The notes: a model not told the origin generated them from the sequence alone. A DNA stretch of 64,000 nt from Cupriavidus pauculus (GCF_002858765.1 NZ_PJRP01000014.1:1-64000), one strand, 5' to 3'. Numbered from the stretch's first letter, positions 18,285 through 28,382 are shown. Translations and numbers: made by a program.

Positions 18285-19499
18285 CTATTTTCCCTGCGCA
18301 CCGTTGTCGCCAAGACTCGGGCCACTGCCCGAGCCGCCCCCGTCCCCGCCGCGCAGGGTATTGGCCACCACGGTCACGCCCTGGGCGATTTGCCGGGCAC
18401 TCGCCAGACGCTTTGCCCACTCGGGTTGCTGACCTTCGGCTGCGGGACCCGCACCGGTCCCGGATGCGGATGCGGATGCGGCCTGAGACACGCCTGCACC
18501 CTTTGCAGGGCCAGAATTTGGCATGCCGCGACTTGCAGCCGACATGAGGCGCGTCTGGATCGCCCTGGCAGCGGCCGGCGCCAGGCGAGCGCCTGCGGTG
18601 ACGGCGCCGACGATGCCACGGGCGGCAGCGGCGGCGGCGGTTACAGCACCGCCCGTCGCGAGCGCGGCCCCTGCCATGGTCCCGGCGCCCAACTGGGGGG
18701 CCCCAGAGACCAGGCCGTTCGCCACGCCCGTTCCGAATATTCCCAGCCCCAACATGGACAGGGCGGCAAGAGCAATGACCAGGGCGTCGTCGACCGAAGG
18801 CTGCACAGGCGCGGTCTTGAATTCGGCGAACAGTCCCGTACCGATACCCACGATCACCGCCAGCACGAGCACCTTGATACCACTGGATATGACGTTACCA
18901 AGTACCTTCTCTGCGAGAAATGCGGTCTTGTTCCACAACGCGAACGGTACCAGCACGAAACCGGCCAGCGTGGTGAGCTTGTACTCGATCATCGTCACGA
19001 GTAGCTGGACCGCCAGAACAAAAAAGCTGGCCACGACGATCAGCCATGCCAGGAACAGCACCGCTATCGTGGATAGATTGACGAAGACATCCGGAAAGCC
19101 GGACAGCCTCGTCATCTCCTTCAGGATGGGTGCAGCGGCGTCGATGCCCGTCTTGGCAAGGTGCCCGGGTTGCAGGAAGGTCGCCATGGAAATCTTGCCG
19201 GTCGCAGTGATACCCAGGCCAGCAAAAGAGTGGAACACAATGCCCGCCAGCCAGTTGTAGTTCCCGAGGATGTAGGCGAACGTTCCGACGTACAGCACCT
19301 TGCGAATCAACCTGGCCATGACGTCGTCGCCCTGCCCCGTGGCATGCCCGAGCGCCCAGTACAGGCCGGCCAACGTCATGTCAATGGCGACCAGCGTGCC
19401 ACTCATATATGCCACTTCTCCCCGCAGGAGACCGAAGCCCGTATCGATATACGTTGAGAACGTACCCAGGAACCGGTCGATGACGTTCAGGTCATGCAT
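18285..19499 (-). CDS. trbL: Conjugal transfer protein TrbL (VirB6-like)
   Basis: A 404-residue polytopic inner-membrane protein forming part of the channel, with about six to eight helices in the first 260 residues and a low-complexity Ala/Gly/Ser tail (about 260-404), as usual for TrbL. The ATG at 19499 (MHDLNVIDRFLG) lies six bases after AAGGAA; ATG 19505 is too close to that site, and the frame opening at 19553 overlaps trbJ. Confidence 0.93.
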   Translation of the reverse strand: MHDLNVIDRFLGTFSTYIDTGFGLLRGEVAYMSGTLVAIDMTLAGLYWALGHATGQGDDVMARLIRKVLYVGTFAYILGNYNWLAGIVFHSFAGLGITATGKISMATFLQPGHLAKTGIDAAAPILKEMTRLSGFPDVFVNLSTIAVLFLAWLIVVASFFVLAVQLLVTMIEYKLTTLAGFVLVPFALWNKTAFLAEKVLGNVISSGIKVLVLAVIVGIGTGLFAEFKTAPVQPSVDDALVIALAALSMLGLGIFGTGVANGLVSGAPQLGAGTMAGAALATGGAVTAAAAAARGIVGAVTAGARLAPAAARAIQTRLMSAASRGMPNSGPAKGAGVSQAASASASGTGAGPAAEGQQPEWAKRLASARQIAQGVTVVANTLRGGDGGGSGSGPSLGDNGAQGK

Positions 19500-19527
19500 G
19501 GCCATTTCCTTACTCACCGGCAAACGG

Positions 19528-20265
19528 TCATCGCCCGTAGAACCGAACCGCATGCGGCGTGTACGGCGTCCCCGTACCCAGAAACCGCCGGCTCATTTCG
19601 CGCCCGCGCTCCACGGCGGCGGCCTGGCCCGCCAACTCCAGGGCCGCTGCACGGCTGTGCGTCAGCTGGAGTTGCTGGGCCTGGATGGATTGCGCGGCCT
19701 GCAAGGCCAGGAGTTGGTTGGTCGCCTGCATCGCCTGCAGCGCGCCCGTTGCCGATTGGCTCTTCGCCAGCAGGTCCGCGATGACCGATTCGTCCTCCCT
19801 GAGGTTTTGCGTCACCTGCGCCTGCACCTGCAGCGCGGTCTGCAGGCCGTGGCGGAGGTTCAGCCAGCGCTCGCGCGCCTGCTGGAGCATTCCGTTGCCA
19901 CTCATCGCTTGCGCATATCGTTCGGGATAGAGCTGCTCAAATTCCTGATCGAGTCGCGCCACGTCAAGCGACAACCCCTGGGCCCGCGCAAGAATCTGCG
20001 TCGTGGCGTCCAGTGTCGAGCGCAAACGCCTCGATACGTCGAATGGAAGATTCACCAGGTTCCGTTGTTGGTACATCAGCATCTGTACCTGGTTCTGCAA
20101 TTGCCTTGCCTGCTTCTGGAGCATTTCCAGCGTGCGCATGGCGGTCATGGTGTTCTGCACGAGATTTGCAGGATCGAATACTGTGACGGCCACGGCCGAT
20201 TTGGCTACGCCGAGCAGACCCGCGAAGATGAGAATACGTACCATCGACCCCATAACGCGCGTCAT
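19528..20265 (-). CDS. trbJ: Conjugal transfer protein TrbJ (VirB5-like)
   Basis: A 245-residue secreted protein with an N-terminal signal peptide (GSMVRILIFAGLLGVAKSAV, cleavage near AVA). The mature protein is helical and coiled-coil prone (MLQKQARQLQNQVQMLMYQQ), typical of the VirB5/TrbJ pilus-tip component. Its start overlaps the trbE stop by four bases. Confidence 0.93.
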   Translation of the reverse strand: MTRVMGSMVRILIFAGLLGVAKSAVAVTVFDPANLVQNTMTAMRTLEMLQKQARQLQNQVQMLMYQQRNLVNLPFDVSRRLRSTLDATTQILARAQGLSLDVARLDQEFEQLYPERYAQAMSGNGMLQQARERWLNLRHGLQTALQVQAQVTQNLREDESVIADLLAKSQSATGALQAMQATNQLLALQAAQSIQAQQLQLTHSRAAALELAGQAAAVERGREMSRRFLGTGTPYTPHAVRFYGR

Positions 20266-22712
20266 GACGAGAGCTCCCCCATAGCGTCTGTCTTAGACCC
20301 GACAACTATTGGCGCTGCGCCCAGCAGATCCGCCGCCCATGGGAGGCCGCAATGGCGCAACCACGCAGCCGCGAATCCCGGCCCCCCTGCCTCGGCCAGC
20401 ACACGATCGATATCGCGTTGTGCCAGGGGCGTCGCGGCGCTGACGAACGCCAGCGCGATCGCGCCAAGATCCAGATCGAACAGGCGGTTGCCGGCACGGG
20501 ATTGGTAGTAGTAGTCCCGCTTGGGTTGGGCGAATGCTATGAGTTCGATCTGACGCGGGTTCAGCCCAAAGCCCTCGTAGAACGACCGGATCTGAGGCTC
20601 GGTCGCCTGTGGGTTGGGAAGAAAAATGCGACTGGGACAACTTTCGATAATGGCCGGTGCAATCGCGCTATCCTTGATGTCGGCCAGTGACTGTGTCGCA
20701 AAGATCACGCTCACATTCTTCTTACGCAGCGTCTTGAGCCATTGGCGAATGCGCGCCGCAAAGAACTCGTCATCAAGAAATAGCCAGGACTCGTCGAGGA
20801 CCAGGAGCGTGGGGGCCCCGTCCAGCCGCGATTCGAACCGCGCAAACAGGTATCCCAGCACCGCAAGGACAGCCGCGCGACTGTGCATCAGTGCCTCCAT
20901 CTCGAAACATTGCACATTGGCGTCGCCCAGCCGGTCATGATCCGCGTCGAGCAGCCGGGCATGGGGGCCGCCGAGCACATAAGGGGCCAGCGCCTGCCGC
21001 AAACGATTCGATTGGAGTAGCACCGAGAGACCCGTCAACGTCCGCTGCTCCAGCGGGGTACCGGCGAGACTCTCGAGCGCAGACCAGATGGCAGCCTTCT
21101 CCTCGGGACCAACCGCTGTGCCTTCATGAATCAGTCGCCCTTCCACCCACTGCGCCGCCCAACTCCGATAACCCTCGTTATCAATCATCGCGAGAGGCTG
21201 GAACGCGATCGTGTTCCCGGCGCCAAGGTCGTAGTACTCGCCGCCCAGACCCAGGATGGCTGCCCGCAGCGAACGCCCCATGTCGAAGGCGATGACGCGT
21301 GAACCGGCATAGCGCCGGAACTGCATCGCCAGCATCGCCAGCAATACTGACTTTCCCATACCCGTGGGTCCCACCACCAGCGTATGGCCCACGTCACCAA
21401 TATGAGTCACGAATCGGAAAGGCGTCGCACCATCTGTTCTCGTGATGACCAGCGGTGGCCCGTCCAGGTGGTCATTCTTCTGAGGGCCTGCCCACACCGC
21501 CGACACGGGAAGCAGATGCGCCAGGTTCAGGGTCGAGATGATCGGCTGGCGCACGTTGGCATAGGCCTGACCCGGCACGGATGACAGCCACGCATCCACG
21601 GCGTTCAGCGTCTCGGCAATCGTCACGAACCCGTGGCTCTGGATGACACGTTCGATGCCACGCACCTTCTCATCGGCAGCGGGTGCATCCGCATCGAGGA
21701 CGCTCACTGTCGTCGTGACATAGCCGAAGGCTACCCGGTCGCTTCCCAGTGCCTGCATGGCAGCATCCGCGTCGGCTGCCTTGTTGTCGGCGTCAGCATT
21801 GAGAAGCGGACTTTCTTGATGAAAAATGATCTCGCGCAGCAGCGCCGCGACGTTCTTGCGCTTGGAAAACCATTGACGGCGCAAACGCCCGAGTTCTTTC
21901 TCGGCTTCGGCTTTGTCCATGCACAGAAAGCGCGTGCTCCAGCGGTATGCGAAGCCCAGACGATTGAGGTCGTCCAGCATGCCCGGCCAGGTCGATGCAG
22001 GAAAGCCTCGCACGGTGACGACACGCAGATGCTGATCACTCAGCACAGGGGCAAGCCCGCCCGACAGCGGACAGTCGGAAAGCAATGCATCGAGATAGAA
22101 CGGAATCTCCGGCGCCTGGACGCGATAGTGGCGCGTGGAGACGGTCGCGTGCAAATAGGTCAGCGTCTCGCAATCATCCAGCCACGCGATCTCGGGCATG
22201 ACCCCATCAAGCAGATCAACAGTACGCTCCGTCTCCGCTACGAAGACGGCCAGGCGCTCGCGCCAGTCCACGCCCGGCGAGCGCTTATGTTCGTAAAACA
22301 GCCGTGCAGCACGCGCACGCGCGTCTTCCGGTGGCTGGTACTGCAGCGTCAGATGGTAGAGACTCTCGAAGTGGTTACCTGCAGCCTCGAATGCCGCCCG
22401 ACGCTCCTCGTCGACCAGCCACGACAGCGCCTCCGGAAACGCAGACGCAGGATAGTCCCCGGCCGGCTGGCGTCTTGCCTCCACGTAGAGTGCCCACCCA
22501 CTGCCCAGCCTGCACAATGCGTTGTTAAGCCGTGCCGTCGTCGCGATCAGCTCACCCTGCGTCGCGCTGTCCAGATCCGGCCCTCGAAAGCGGGCGGTAC
22601 GCTGGAACGATCCATCCTTGTTCAGCACAACGCCGGCTGCGACCAATCCCGCCCAGGGCAACCAGTCGGACAACTGCGCCGGACGCCGTCGATACTCGGT
22701 GAGGTTTAGCAT
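20262..22712 (-). CDS. trbE: Conjugal transfer ATPase TrbE (VirB4-like)
   Basis: An 816-residue VirB4-family ATPase that powers pilus biogenesis and substrate transfer. The N-terminal domain (1-400) is followed by the AAA+ domain with Walker A (VVGPTGMGKSVLL, about 440), Walker B (PTLLVLDESWLFLDDEFF, about 640) and the conserved FATQSLADIKDS. Length matches the TrbE family. It starts 11 bases after trbD and overlaps trbJ. Confidence 0.96.
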   Translation of the reverse strand: MLNLTEYRRRPAQLSDWLPWAGLVAAGVVLNKDGSFQRTARFRGPDLDSATQGELIATTARLNNALCRLGSGWALYVEARRQPAGDYPASAFPEALSWLVDEERRAAFEAAGNHFESLYHLTLQYQPPEDARARAARLFYEHKRSPGVDWRERLAVFVAETERTVDLLDGVMPEIAWLDDCETLTYLHATVSTRHYRVQAPEIPFYLDALLSDCPLSGGLAPVLSDQHLRVVTVRGFPASTWPGMLDDLNRLGFAYRWSTRFLCMDKAEAEKELGRLRRQWFSKRKNVAALLREIIFHQESPLLNADADNKAADADAAMQALGSDRVAFGYVTTTVSVLDADAPAADEKVRGIERVIQSHGFVTIAETLNAVDAWLSSVPGQAYANVRQPIISTLNLAHLLPVSAVWAGPQKNDHLDGPPLVITRTDGATPFRFVTHIGDVGHTLVVGPTGMGKSVLLAMLAMQFRRYAGSRVIAFDMGRSLRAAILGLGGEYYDLGAGNTIAFQPLAMIDNEGYRSWAAQWVEGRLIHEGTAVGPEEKAAIWSALESLAGTPLEQRTLTGLSVLLQSNRLRQALAPYVLGGPHARLLDADHDRLGDANVQCFEMEALMHSRAAVLAVLGYLFARFESRLDGAPTLLVLDESWLFLDDEFFAARIRQWLKTLRKKNVSVIFATQSLADIKDSAIAPAIIESCPSRIFLPNPQATEPQIRSFYEGFGLNPRQIELIAFAQPKRDYYYQSRAGNRLFDLDLGAIALAFVSAATPLAQRDIDRVLAEAGGPGFAAAWLRHCGLPWAADLLGAAPIVVGSKTDAMGELSS

Positions 22713-22723
22713 GATATTGACCC

Positions 22724-22993
22724 TCAGACGTCAAAAAATGCCTTGTGCTTCATGTGTCTGGCGAACACGGCCATGAACTGCGGATCTGTGCGTGCGCCCC
22801 ACACAGCGAGCGCATGACCGACCACCCACAGTGCCACGCCAGCCACCCAGAGCTGGAGGCCCAGGCCAACGGCGGCCGCGAGCGTACCGTTGGCAATCGC
22901 AACGGTACGCGGCGCCCCGCCGAGCAGGAGCGGTTCGGTCAAGGCACGGTGCAATGGCACTTCGAATCCGGGCAAGTTTTCAGGGGAGCTCAT
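22724..22993 (-). CDS. trbD: Conjugal transfer protein TrbD (VirB3-like)
   Basis: An 89-residue inner-membrane protein of the VirB3/TrbD family with two close hydrophobic helices (about 32-65) and the family start GFEVPLHRALTEPLLLGGAP. The ATG at 22993 overlaps the end of trbC by four bases. A longer open frame up to 23464 is only read-through across trbC in another frame. Confidence 0.92.
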   Translation of the reverse strand: MSSPENLPGFEVPLHRALTEPLLLGGAPRTVAIANGTLAAAVGLGLQLWVAGVALWVVGHALAVWGARTDPQFMAVFARHMKHKAFFDV

Positions 22994-23391
22994 ACAACGG
23001 CGCCTCCCGCAAAGCTGAAGAACGTAAGGAAGAAGGACGACGCCGCAAACGCGATCGACAACCCAAACACGATCTGCAGCAACTTGCGAAAACCGCCCGA
23101 TGTGTCGCCAAAGGCCAGGGTCAGTCCGGTGGCAATAATGATGATGACCGCCATGATTCTGGCGACAGGCCCCTGAATGGAGTCCAGAATCGCTTGCAAC
23201 GGCCGCTCCCATGGCATGGAAGAGCCGGCCGCATGCGCGGCATCCGCTGCGCCCAGCAGGGTGGCACTCACTATGGCATTCACCATGGCGCTCACGGGTG
23301 CATCGGATACGTTTGACCAGCGGCTGTTCGCCCTTCCGGCAAGCCCTCGGAGTGCGAGCTTTGTGTAATGCCACGCATGCGCTCGATTCAT
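22990..23391 (-). CDS. trbC: Conjugal transfer pilin TrbC (VirB2-like)
   Basis: A 133-residue propilin. A long leader ends near AADAAHAAGS; the mature region has two hydrophobic helices (IMAVIIIIATGLTLAF and FGLSIAFAASSFFLTFFSFA), as in TrbC. In the RP4 paradigm the pilin is trimmed and cyclised by TraF, and a TraF peptidase is encoded at 31.3-31.8 kb. Both ends overlap neighbours by four bases. Confidence 0.93.
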   Translation of the reverse strand: MNRAHAWHYTKLALRGLAGRANSRWSNVSDAPVSAMVNAIVSATLLGAADAAHAAGSSMPWERPLQAILDSIQGPVARIMAVIIIIATGLTLAFGDTSGGFRKLLQIVFGLSIAFAASSFFLTFFSFAGGAVV

Positions 23392-24392
23392 GAGACGTCT
23401 CCTGCGTGCGGTGTTTCGGGAAAATCGGATGGCATCGCTTCGGCGAGCCGATAGCCGTTGTCATCGAACCCAGCCAGGCGAACGAGCGCTTCCATCCGGC
23501 GACGTCCGCCGCGGCCAGCCAGGTAAATGATCACGTTGACAGCCTCAGCAATCAGCGCGCGCGGCGGGCTCGCGGCAACCTCGAGGATCAGTTGCTCGAG
23601 CCGCAGCAGCGCCCCGCTGGCAGAGCCCGCGTGAATCGTCGCGATGCCACCGGGATGACCGGTTCCCCATACCTTGACGAGGTCCAGCGCCTCACCGCCG
23701 CGTACCTCGCCCACCACGACACGATCGGGCCGCAACCGCATGGCTGAACGCACCAGTTCGGTCATAGAAACAATTCCCGCTCGCGACCGCAAGGGAACGT
23801 GATCGCGCGCCACGCACTGGAGCTCGACGGTGTCCTCCAGCACCAGCACACGGTCGCCTGTTGCCGCGATTTCCGCGAGCAAGGCATTGGCTAGTGTCGT
23901 CTTCCCCGTGCTCGTGCCGCCCGCGATCAGTATGTTCTGTCGCGCCTGGATTGCGCGGCGCAAATATTCACCCTGCGAAGACGTCATCATGCCGTCTTCG
24001 ATGTAACGCGACAGCGTCATGACCCCAATTGCGCGCTTGCGAATGGCGAATGCGGGCCCGGGTGCTGCCGGCGGCAAAACGCCTTCAAAGCGCTCTCCGG
24101 TTTCGGGCAGTTCCGCAGTGAGGAGCGGCTGACCGCGATGCACCTCGGCTCCCATTTGCGCCGCCACCAGCCGGATAATGCGTTCACCGTCTCCCGCCGG
24201 GAGTTCCGCGCCCATCGGGGCGCGACCGCTGGACAATCGGTCCACCCACAGCGTGCCATCGGGGTTGAGCATGACTTCCACGACATCTGGTTCGTCAAGC
24301 GCCGCGGCAATCAGGGGCCCCATTGCGGTACGGAGCATCCGGCTGCGCCGATCCAGCGCGCTGCTGCTTTGAGTCGATGGTTGGCGGCTCAC
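23388..24392 (-). CDS. trbB: Conjugal transfer ATPase TrbB (VirB11-like)
   Basis: A 334-residue VirB11-family hexameric ATPase. Walker A is AGGTSTGKTTLANALL (about 157-172), with the Asp box VLVLEDTVELQC, Walker B RPDRVVVGEVRGGEALDL and the His box GGIATIHAGSA. The start is GTG at 24392, overlapping the ribbon-helix-helix gene by four bases. It is the first core channel gene of the operon. Confidence 0.95.
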   Translation of the reverse strand: MSRQPSTQSSSALDRRSRMLRTAMGPLIAAALDEPDVVEVMLNPDGTLWVDRLSSGRAPMGAELPAGDGERIIRLVAAQMGAEVHRGQPLLTAELPETGERFEGVLPPAAPGPAFAIRKRAIGVMTLSRYIEDGMMTSSQGEYLRRAIQARQNILIAGGTSTGKTTLANALLAEIAATGDRVLVLEDTVELQCVARDHVPLRSRAGIVSMTELVRSAMRLRPDRVVVGEVRGGEALDLVKVWGTGHPGGIATIHAGSASGALLRLEQLILEVAASPPRALIAEAVNVIIYLAGRGGRRRMEALVRLAGFDDNGYRLAEAMPSDFPETPHAGDVS

Positions 24393-24853
24393 GAGGTTCG
24401 CTCCAATGAAGCAGGCGGTTGCGTATCGGCCTCGGCCTGACGATCATTTTGCGGCAGGTCCTCCACCAGATCCCTTACCAGACTTCTGCCTCGGGACAAG
24501 TGTCGCGCAAGCTGTTCGACAAACTGTTCAAAACGAACCTTGCCATGGGCACGTGCGGCTTCCTGGTGCGACTCGGGTATGGGGCTGCTCACTGTCAGGT
24601 AGTAGCGGACATAGAGCGCCAGCGTTTCAATCAGAATGTTCTGGTCACGCGCCAGTCTGTCAAACTGGCGCGACAGGCGATCCAGACGTCGGGCCATCGC
24701 CGCCTCACGTCGATCACCAGCGTCCGGAGACAGCCAGGAGGCCAGCGCGGCTGCCACGATAGAGGATTTCGACACGCCCTTCCTGGTTGCCAGCTCGTCA
24801 AGCCGGCTTGCGTGGTTGGGCGCGATGAAGACGTTCAGGCGATACTGGCTCAT
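24389..24853 (-). CDS. Ribbon-helix-helix (CopG-type) transfer protein
   Basis: A 154-residue protein whose first 45 residues (YRLNVFIAPNHASRLDELAT, then KGVSKSSIVAAAL) match a ribbon-helix-helix DNA-binding domain. The remaining part is helical and charged. In Tn4371-type elements a CopG-like gene sits between traG and trbB, as here. It may regulate the tra/trb operon or act at the relaxosome. It overlaps traG and trbB by four bases each. Confidence 0.87.
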   Translation of the reverse strand: MSQYRLNVFIAPNHASRLDELATRKGVSKSSIVAAALASWLSPDAGDRREAAMARRLDRLSRQFDRLARDQNILIETLALYVRYYLTVSSPIPESHQEAARAHGKVRFEQFVEQLARHLSRGRSLVRDLVEDLPQNDRQAEADTQPPASLERTS

Positions 24854-26835
24854 CGGTGCACAGGCTCATTGGTGTGCTGCACGACAGGCAGCAGATAATC
24901 GTCGTCCAGCAAGGCGAGATCGTTCGGGCGGCCGCCCGGCGATACGCTGTATGCCGACGCGTCGGCGCCCTCCGCAATCCGACCCCAGCCCTCTTCGTCA
25001 TCCGCGTCGACAGCCGCCGCTGCATCGATCTCCTGCGCGTTGTCCGACGCGACTTTGGCTTCCGGAGTCGCAAGTTGGCGCCATTCATTGGATCGGGCGG
25101 CGGGCAGGTCTGCGTAGCCGCCAGTGATCAGCACTGGCGGCGGCAAAACACGTGCCTTGAAATTTTGGTCCTCGAAGTACCGCAGCTTTTTCGCCCGAAT
25201 TGGCGGGCAACTTCCCACCATCACGATCGCCTCATCGCAGGGCAATTGCATGACTTCGCCCGGTGTCAGCAAGGGTCTGGCCGTCTCCTGTCGCGACAAC
25301 ATCAGGTGTCCCAGCCAGGGCGCCAGCCGATGGCCGCCGTAGTTGCGCTGCACGCGCGATTCGGTGGCCGTACCAAGGGTCTCCGAAATCCGCCTGGCTG
25401 TACGCTCGTCATTGGTGGCGAACGTCACACGCACATGACAGTTGTCGAGGATCGAGTGATTCTGACCGTACGCCTTGTCGACCTGGTTAAGCGACTGGGC
25501 GATCAGAAAGCTGCGAATGCCATAACCTGCCATGAACGCCAGTGCGGTTTCGAAGAAGTCAAGGCGTCCGAGGGCAGCAAATTCATCGAGCATGAGCAAC
25601 AGCTTGTGACGACGAACGATGCCCCCACTCCCGTCGAGCGACTCGGTCAAGCGTCGACCGATCTGGTTCAGAATCAGCCGCACCAGAGGCTTCGTGCGAC
25701 TAATGTCGGAGGGCGGAATTACCAGGTACAGAGAGACCGGATGCGTCCCCGCCATCAGATCCGCAATGCGCCAGTCACAGCGTGATGTCACTTCGGCCAC
25801 CGTCGGATCCCGAAACAGCCCGAGAAAACTCATGGCAGTGGACAGCACACCGGAACGTTCGTTGGCCGACTTGTTCAGGACTTCTCGCGCGGCCGACGCA
25901 ACGACAGGATGAGTCGTGTCCCCCAGATGCCGCGTTGTCATCATCCGGTGCAGGGTCAATTCGAACGTCGAGGCCGGATCGGAAAGAAAATTGGCCACAC
26001 CACGCAATGTCTTGTCCCGCCCTGCATAGAGCAGGTGCAGGATGGCGCCGACCAATAACGCATGGCTCGTCTTTTCCCAGTGATTGCGCCGTTCCAGCGC
26101 CCCTTCCGGATCGACCAGAATGTCTGCGATGTTCTGCACGTCGCGCACTTCATTCTCACCGCGCCTGACTTCAAGCAGCGGGTTGTAGGCGGCCGAACGC
26201 GCGTCAGTCGGATTGAAAAGCAGGCAATGTGAGAAGCGCGAACGCCAGCCCGCCGTGACCGTCCAGTTTTCGCCTTTGATGTCATGAACAACCACGGAGC
26301 CAGGCCAACTCAAGAGCGTGGGAACCACGAGCCCCACCCCTTTACCTGAACGTGTGGGCGCAAAAGCCAGAACGTGTTCCGGGCCCTCATGACGAAGATA
26401 CTGATCGTCGTGCAAACCCAGAAACACACCAACAGGCTCTGTCACGCTAGACTTGCGCACATCCTGCGTATTGGCCCAGCGTGCCGATCCGTAAGTCGTT
26501 ACAGGCCCGTGCTGCCGGGAGCGCCACACCGACATGCCGATGGCTGCGCCCGCCGCCAGAAGTCCGCTAGCGCTCGCCAAGGCGCCGCCGGTGTTGAAGA
26601 TCCCCGACGCATAGGCATCGTAGACGAACCACCACTCAAACAGACGCCACGGTGCATAGATTGGGCGCCCAAGTACGTCTAACCATGGCGCGCCAAGGGT
26701 AGCCTGGTACCCCAATGCAGACGCTGTCCACTGCGTAGCGCCCCACACACCCACGACAACAATGCCTAGTACCACGGCGACCTGGCCGAGATATACGCCC
26801 TGACCTTGCAACCTCAGATTCGCTCGATCTTGCAT
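24850..26835 (-). CDS. traG: Type IV coupling protein TraG (VirD4-like)
   Basis: A 661-residue coupling protein that brings the relaxase-DNA complex to the channel. Two N-terminal membrane helices (about 18-35 and 83-103) are followed by an ATPase domain with Walker A (APTRSGKGVGLVVPTLL, 159-175) and Walker B (LLLMLDEFAALGRLDF). The ATG at 26835 follows GGGAG; a GTG at 26844 sits too close to that site. The C-terminal tail is acidic, as in many coupling proteins. Confidence 0.95.
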   Translation of the reverse strand: MQDRANLRLQGQGVYLGQVAVVLGIVVVGVWGATQWTASALGYQATLGAPWLDVLGRPIYAPWRLFEWWFVYDAYASGIFNTGGALASASGLLAAGAAIGMSVWRSRQHGPVTTYGSARWANTQDVRKSSVTEPVGVFLGLHDDQYLRHEGPEHVLAFAPTRSGKGVGLVVPTLLSWPGSVVVHDIKGENWTVTAGWRSRFSHCLLFNPTDARSAAYNPLLEVRRGENEVRDVQNIADILVDPEGALERRNHWEKTSHALLVGAILHLLYAGRDKTLRGVANFLSDPASTFELTLHRMMTTRHLGDTTHPVVASAAREVLNKSANERSGVLSTAMSFLGLFRDPTVAEVTSRCDWRIADLMAGTHPVSLYLVIPPSDISRTKPLVRLILNQIGRRLTESLDGSGGIVRRHKLLLMLDEFAALGRLDFFETALAFMAGYGIRSFLIAQSLNQVDKAYGQNHSILDNCHVRVTFATNDERTARRISETLGTATESRVQRNYGGHRLAPWLGHLMLSRQETARPLLTPGEVMQLPCDEAIVMVGSCPPIRAKKLRYFEDQNFKARVLPPPVLITGGYADLPAARSNEWRQLATPEAKVASDNAQEIDAAAAVDADDEEGWGRIAEGADASAYSVSPGGRPNDLALLDDDYLLPVVQHTNEPVHR

Positions 26836-27045
26836 GACCACCACTCCCGCAGCGCACGACTAGGTGCCTGAGCAGGAAGATTGGTGTGCCGCGCACGGCC
26901 CGTCAAAGACTGTTGTGAAAACAATGGTGTCGCAGAAGACAAGAATTCGCGCTACGCCCAAGAAGAACGCGTCGCCGCAAAGCCTCGACAATGACAGCTT
27001 GCGTTCGGTGCACACGAACTGCGCGATGACAAGCGGAGTCTTTCG

Positions 27046-27330
27046 TCACCTCTCGCGCAGTGTCTGGCTTTCCTGAGCCTCAATTTTTTCCAAACGTTTC
27101 CGTCTGCGCGCCTCAGCGACACGTCGGCAAAGGACGCGGCTCATGTCTGCACGTTTCTTCCTGCACAGCGATTGCAGCTCGGTGCGCCGCTGTGGATTGG
27201 CCATGATCGATTCCACAGTGTCGTCCGGTGGCTGTCGATGACATCCCGACAGCAGCGCGGCGACCATGGCGATCCTGGCAAACAGCACTATGCTCAGCGC
27301 CTCATCCTTTTGGAATCGAATGAAAAGCAT
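27046..27330 (-). CDS. EexN-like entry-exclusion lipoprotein
   Basis: A 94-residue lipoprotein: basic start, hydrophobic helix and lipobox LLSGC (Cys31). The mature part (DTVESIMANPQRRTELQSLC) has the T-V-x-x-x-M-A-N-P pattern of EexN proteins, which block redundant transfer into cells already carrying the element. The ATG at 27330 follows GGAG by eight bases. Position 211 bases upstream of traG and on the same strand supports a transfer role. The family call is from pattern memory. Confidence 0.65.
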   Translation of the reverse strand: MLFIRFQKDEALSIVLFARIAMVAALLSGCHRQPPDDTVESIMANPQRRTELQSLCRKKRADMSRVLCRRVAEARRRKRLEKIEAQESQTLRER

Positions 27331-27470
27331 TTACTGCTCCGGTGACTAGAAAAGAGGGACGCAGATAGCGGTGGCGATTCAGATCAATGGGGCACCGTGG
27401 CGACCCGTTTCATTCGACCCTGCACTTGCCGGGGAAGCTACGGTCCGACGGCGTCCGACCTTGCTCCAGC

Positions 27471-28382
27471 CTAGGTTTGCGTCCGCCTGGGGAGGACAGC
27501 AGGACCGACGGCACCGGCCCGGGTAACGAGCCGAGATATTGACTGGCGGGGCTCGCCGGCCAGATGTAGCAAATAGGTGGTCACTGGAGGCGCCGCCCCC
27601 GCCACGGGCCGAAGCTCGATCCCAAAGTCCCGGGCGGCTCCCGCTTGTGACGCACCGGTTAATGCCAGTGCGGCGCCGGCGCCCACCAGTGTCAGCATCA
27701 TCTCGACCGACGCCACTCGCTCCTGGATCAGCGGTTCCTTGTTCAAAAGACGCAGTACACCGTCGACACTGCGCGCAAGACCTTCGCATGCCTCGGGGTC
27801 CCAGAGCACAAGGGGATGGGTGAGCAACTCTTCGAGCGGGATCCTGCGATAGCACAGCAACGGATGATGCGCGGGCAACGCCACGACAAGCGGCTCGCGC
27901 CAGATCGGGTGCGAGACGATGTCGTCACCGACGTCGTCAGTCAGAGCGAAGCCGACGTCGTACCGCCGGTCGAGTAGGCCATCGACCTGTTTGGACACCG
28001 TCGTTTCGAACAACCGGAAATCGACATCCGGATCCTCCAGTCGACTATTCGCCAGCAATGCCGGTAATCCCGGACGACCGCTGCCGTCGGACAACGCAAG
28101 ACACAGTTGGTCCCGAAAGCCGTGCGTGACCGCCTGCACTGCGTCACGTGCGCGGTCCAGCTCCGCGAAAACTCGATGCGCATGACCGAGCAGCGTCTGA
28201 CCCGCCCGGCTCAGGCGCGTGCGGCGTGTAGTCCGTGCGAACAGTGTGGCGCCCAGATCATCCTCTAGCTCCTTTATCGTCCGAGACAACGGCGACTGTT
28301 CGATGTGTAGTCGTTCAGCCGCGCGCGCGAAATGCAGTTCCTCAGCCACCGCCATGAAGCAACGCAAGTGCCGAAGATCCAT
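27471..28382 (-). CDS. traR: LysR-type regulator TraR of the transfer module
   Basis: A LysR-type regulator of about 303 residues. The winged HTH is at 1-60 (MDLRHLRCFMAVAEELHFAR, then SPLSRTIKELEDDLGATLF), followed by the two-lobed effector-binding domain. The canonical LysR start is ATG 28382; ATG 28409, with GAGAGG upstream, would add nine residues. Tn4371-type elements carry a LysR-type traR between rlxS and traG, matching this place. The effector is unknown. Confidence 0.88.
   Translation of the reverse strand: MDLRHLRCFMAVAEELHFARAAERLHIEQSPLSRTIKELEDDLGATLFARTTRRTRLSRAGQTLLGHAHRVFAELDRARDAVQAVTHGFRDQLCLALSDGSGRPGLPALLANSRLEDPDVDFRLFETTVSKQVDGLLDRRYDVGFALTDDVGDDIVSHPIWREPLVVALPAHHPLLCYRRIPLEELLTHPLVLWDPEACEGLARSVDGVLRLLNKEPLIQERVASVEMMLTLVGAGAALALTGASQAGAARDFGIELRPVAGAAPPVTTYLLHLAGEPRQSISRLVTRAGAVGPAVLPRRTQT

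Noticed and set aside
21633..22709. 358-codon plus-strand frame
   Set aside because: Antisense shadow of trbE; His/Arg/Gln-rich with no recognisable fold.
22994..23464. N-terminal extension of trbD
   Set aside because: It runs across trbC in another frame; the TrbD family starts at the ATG at 22993.
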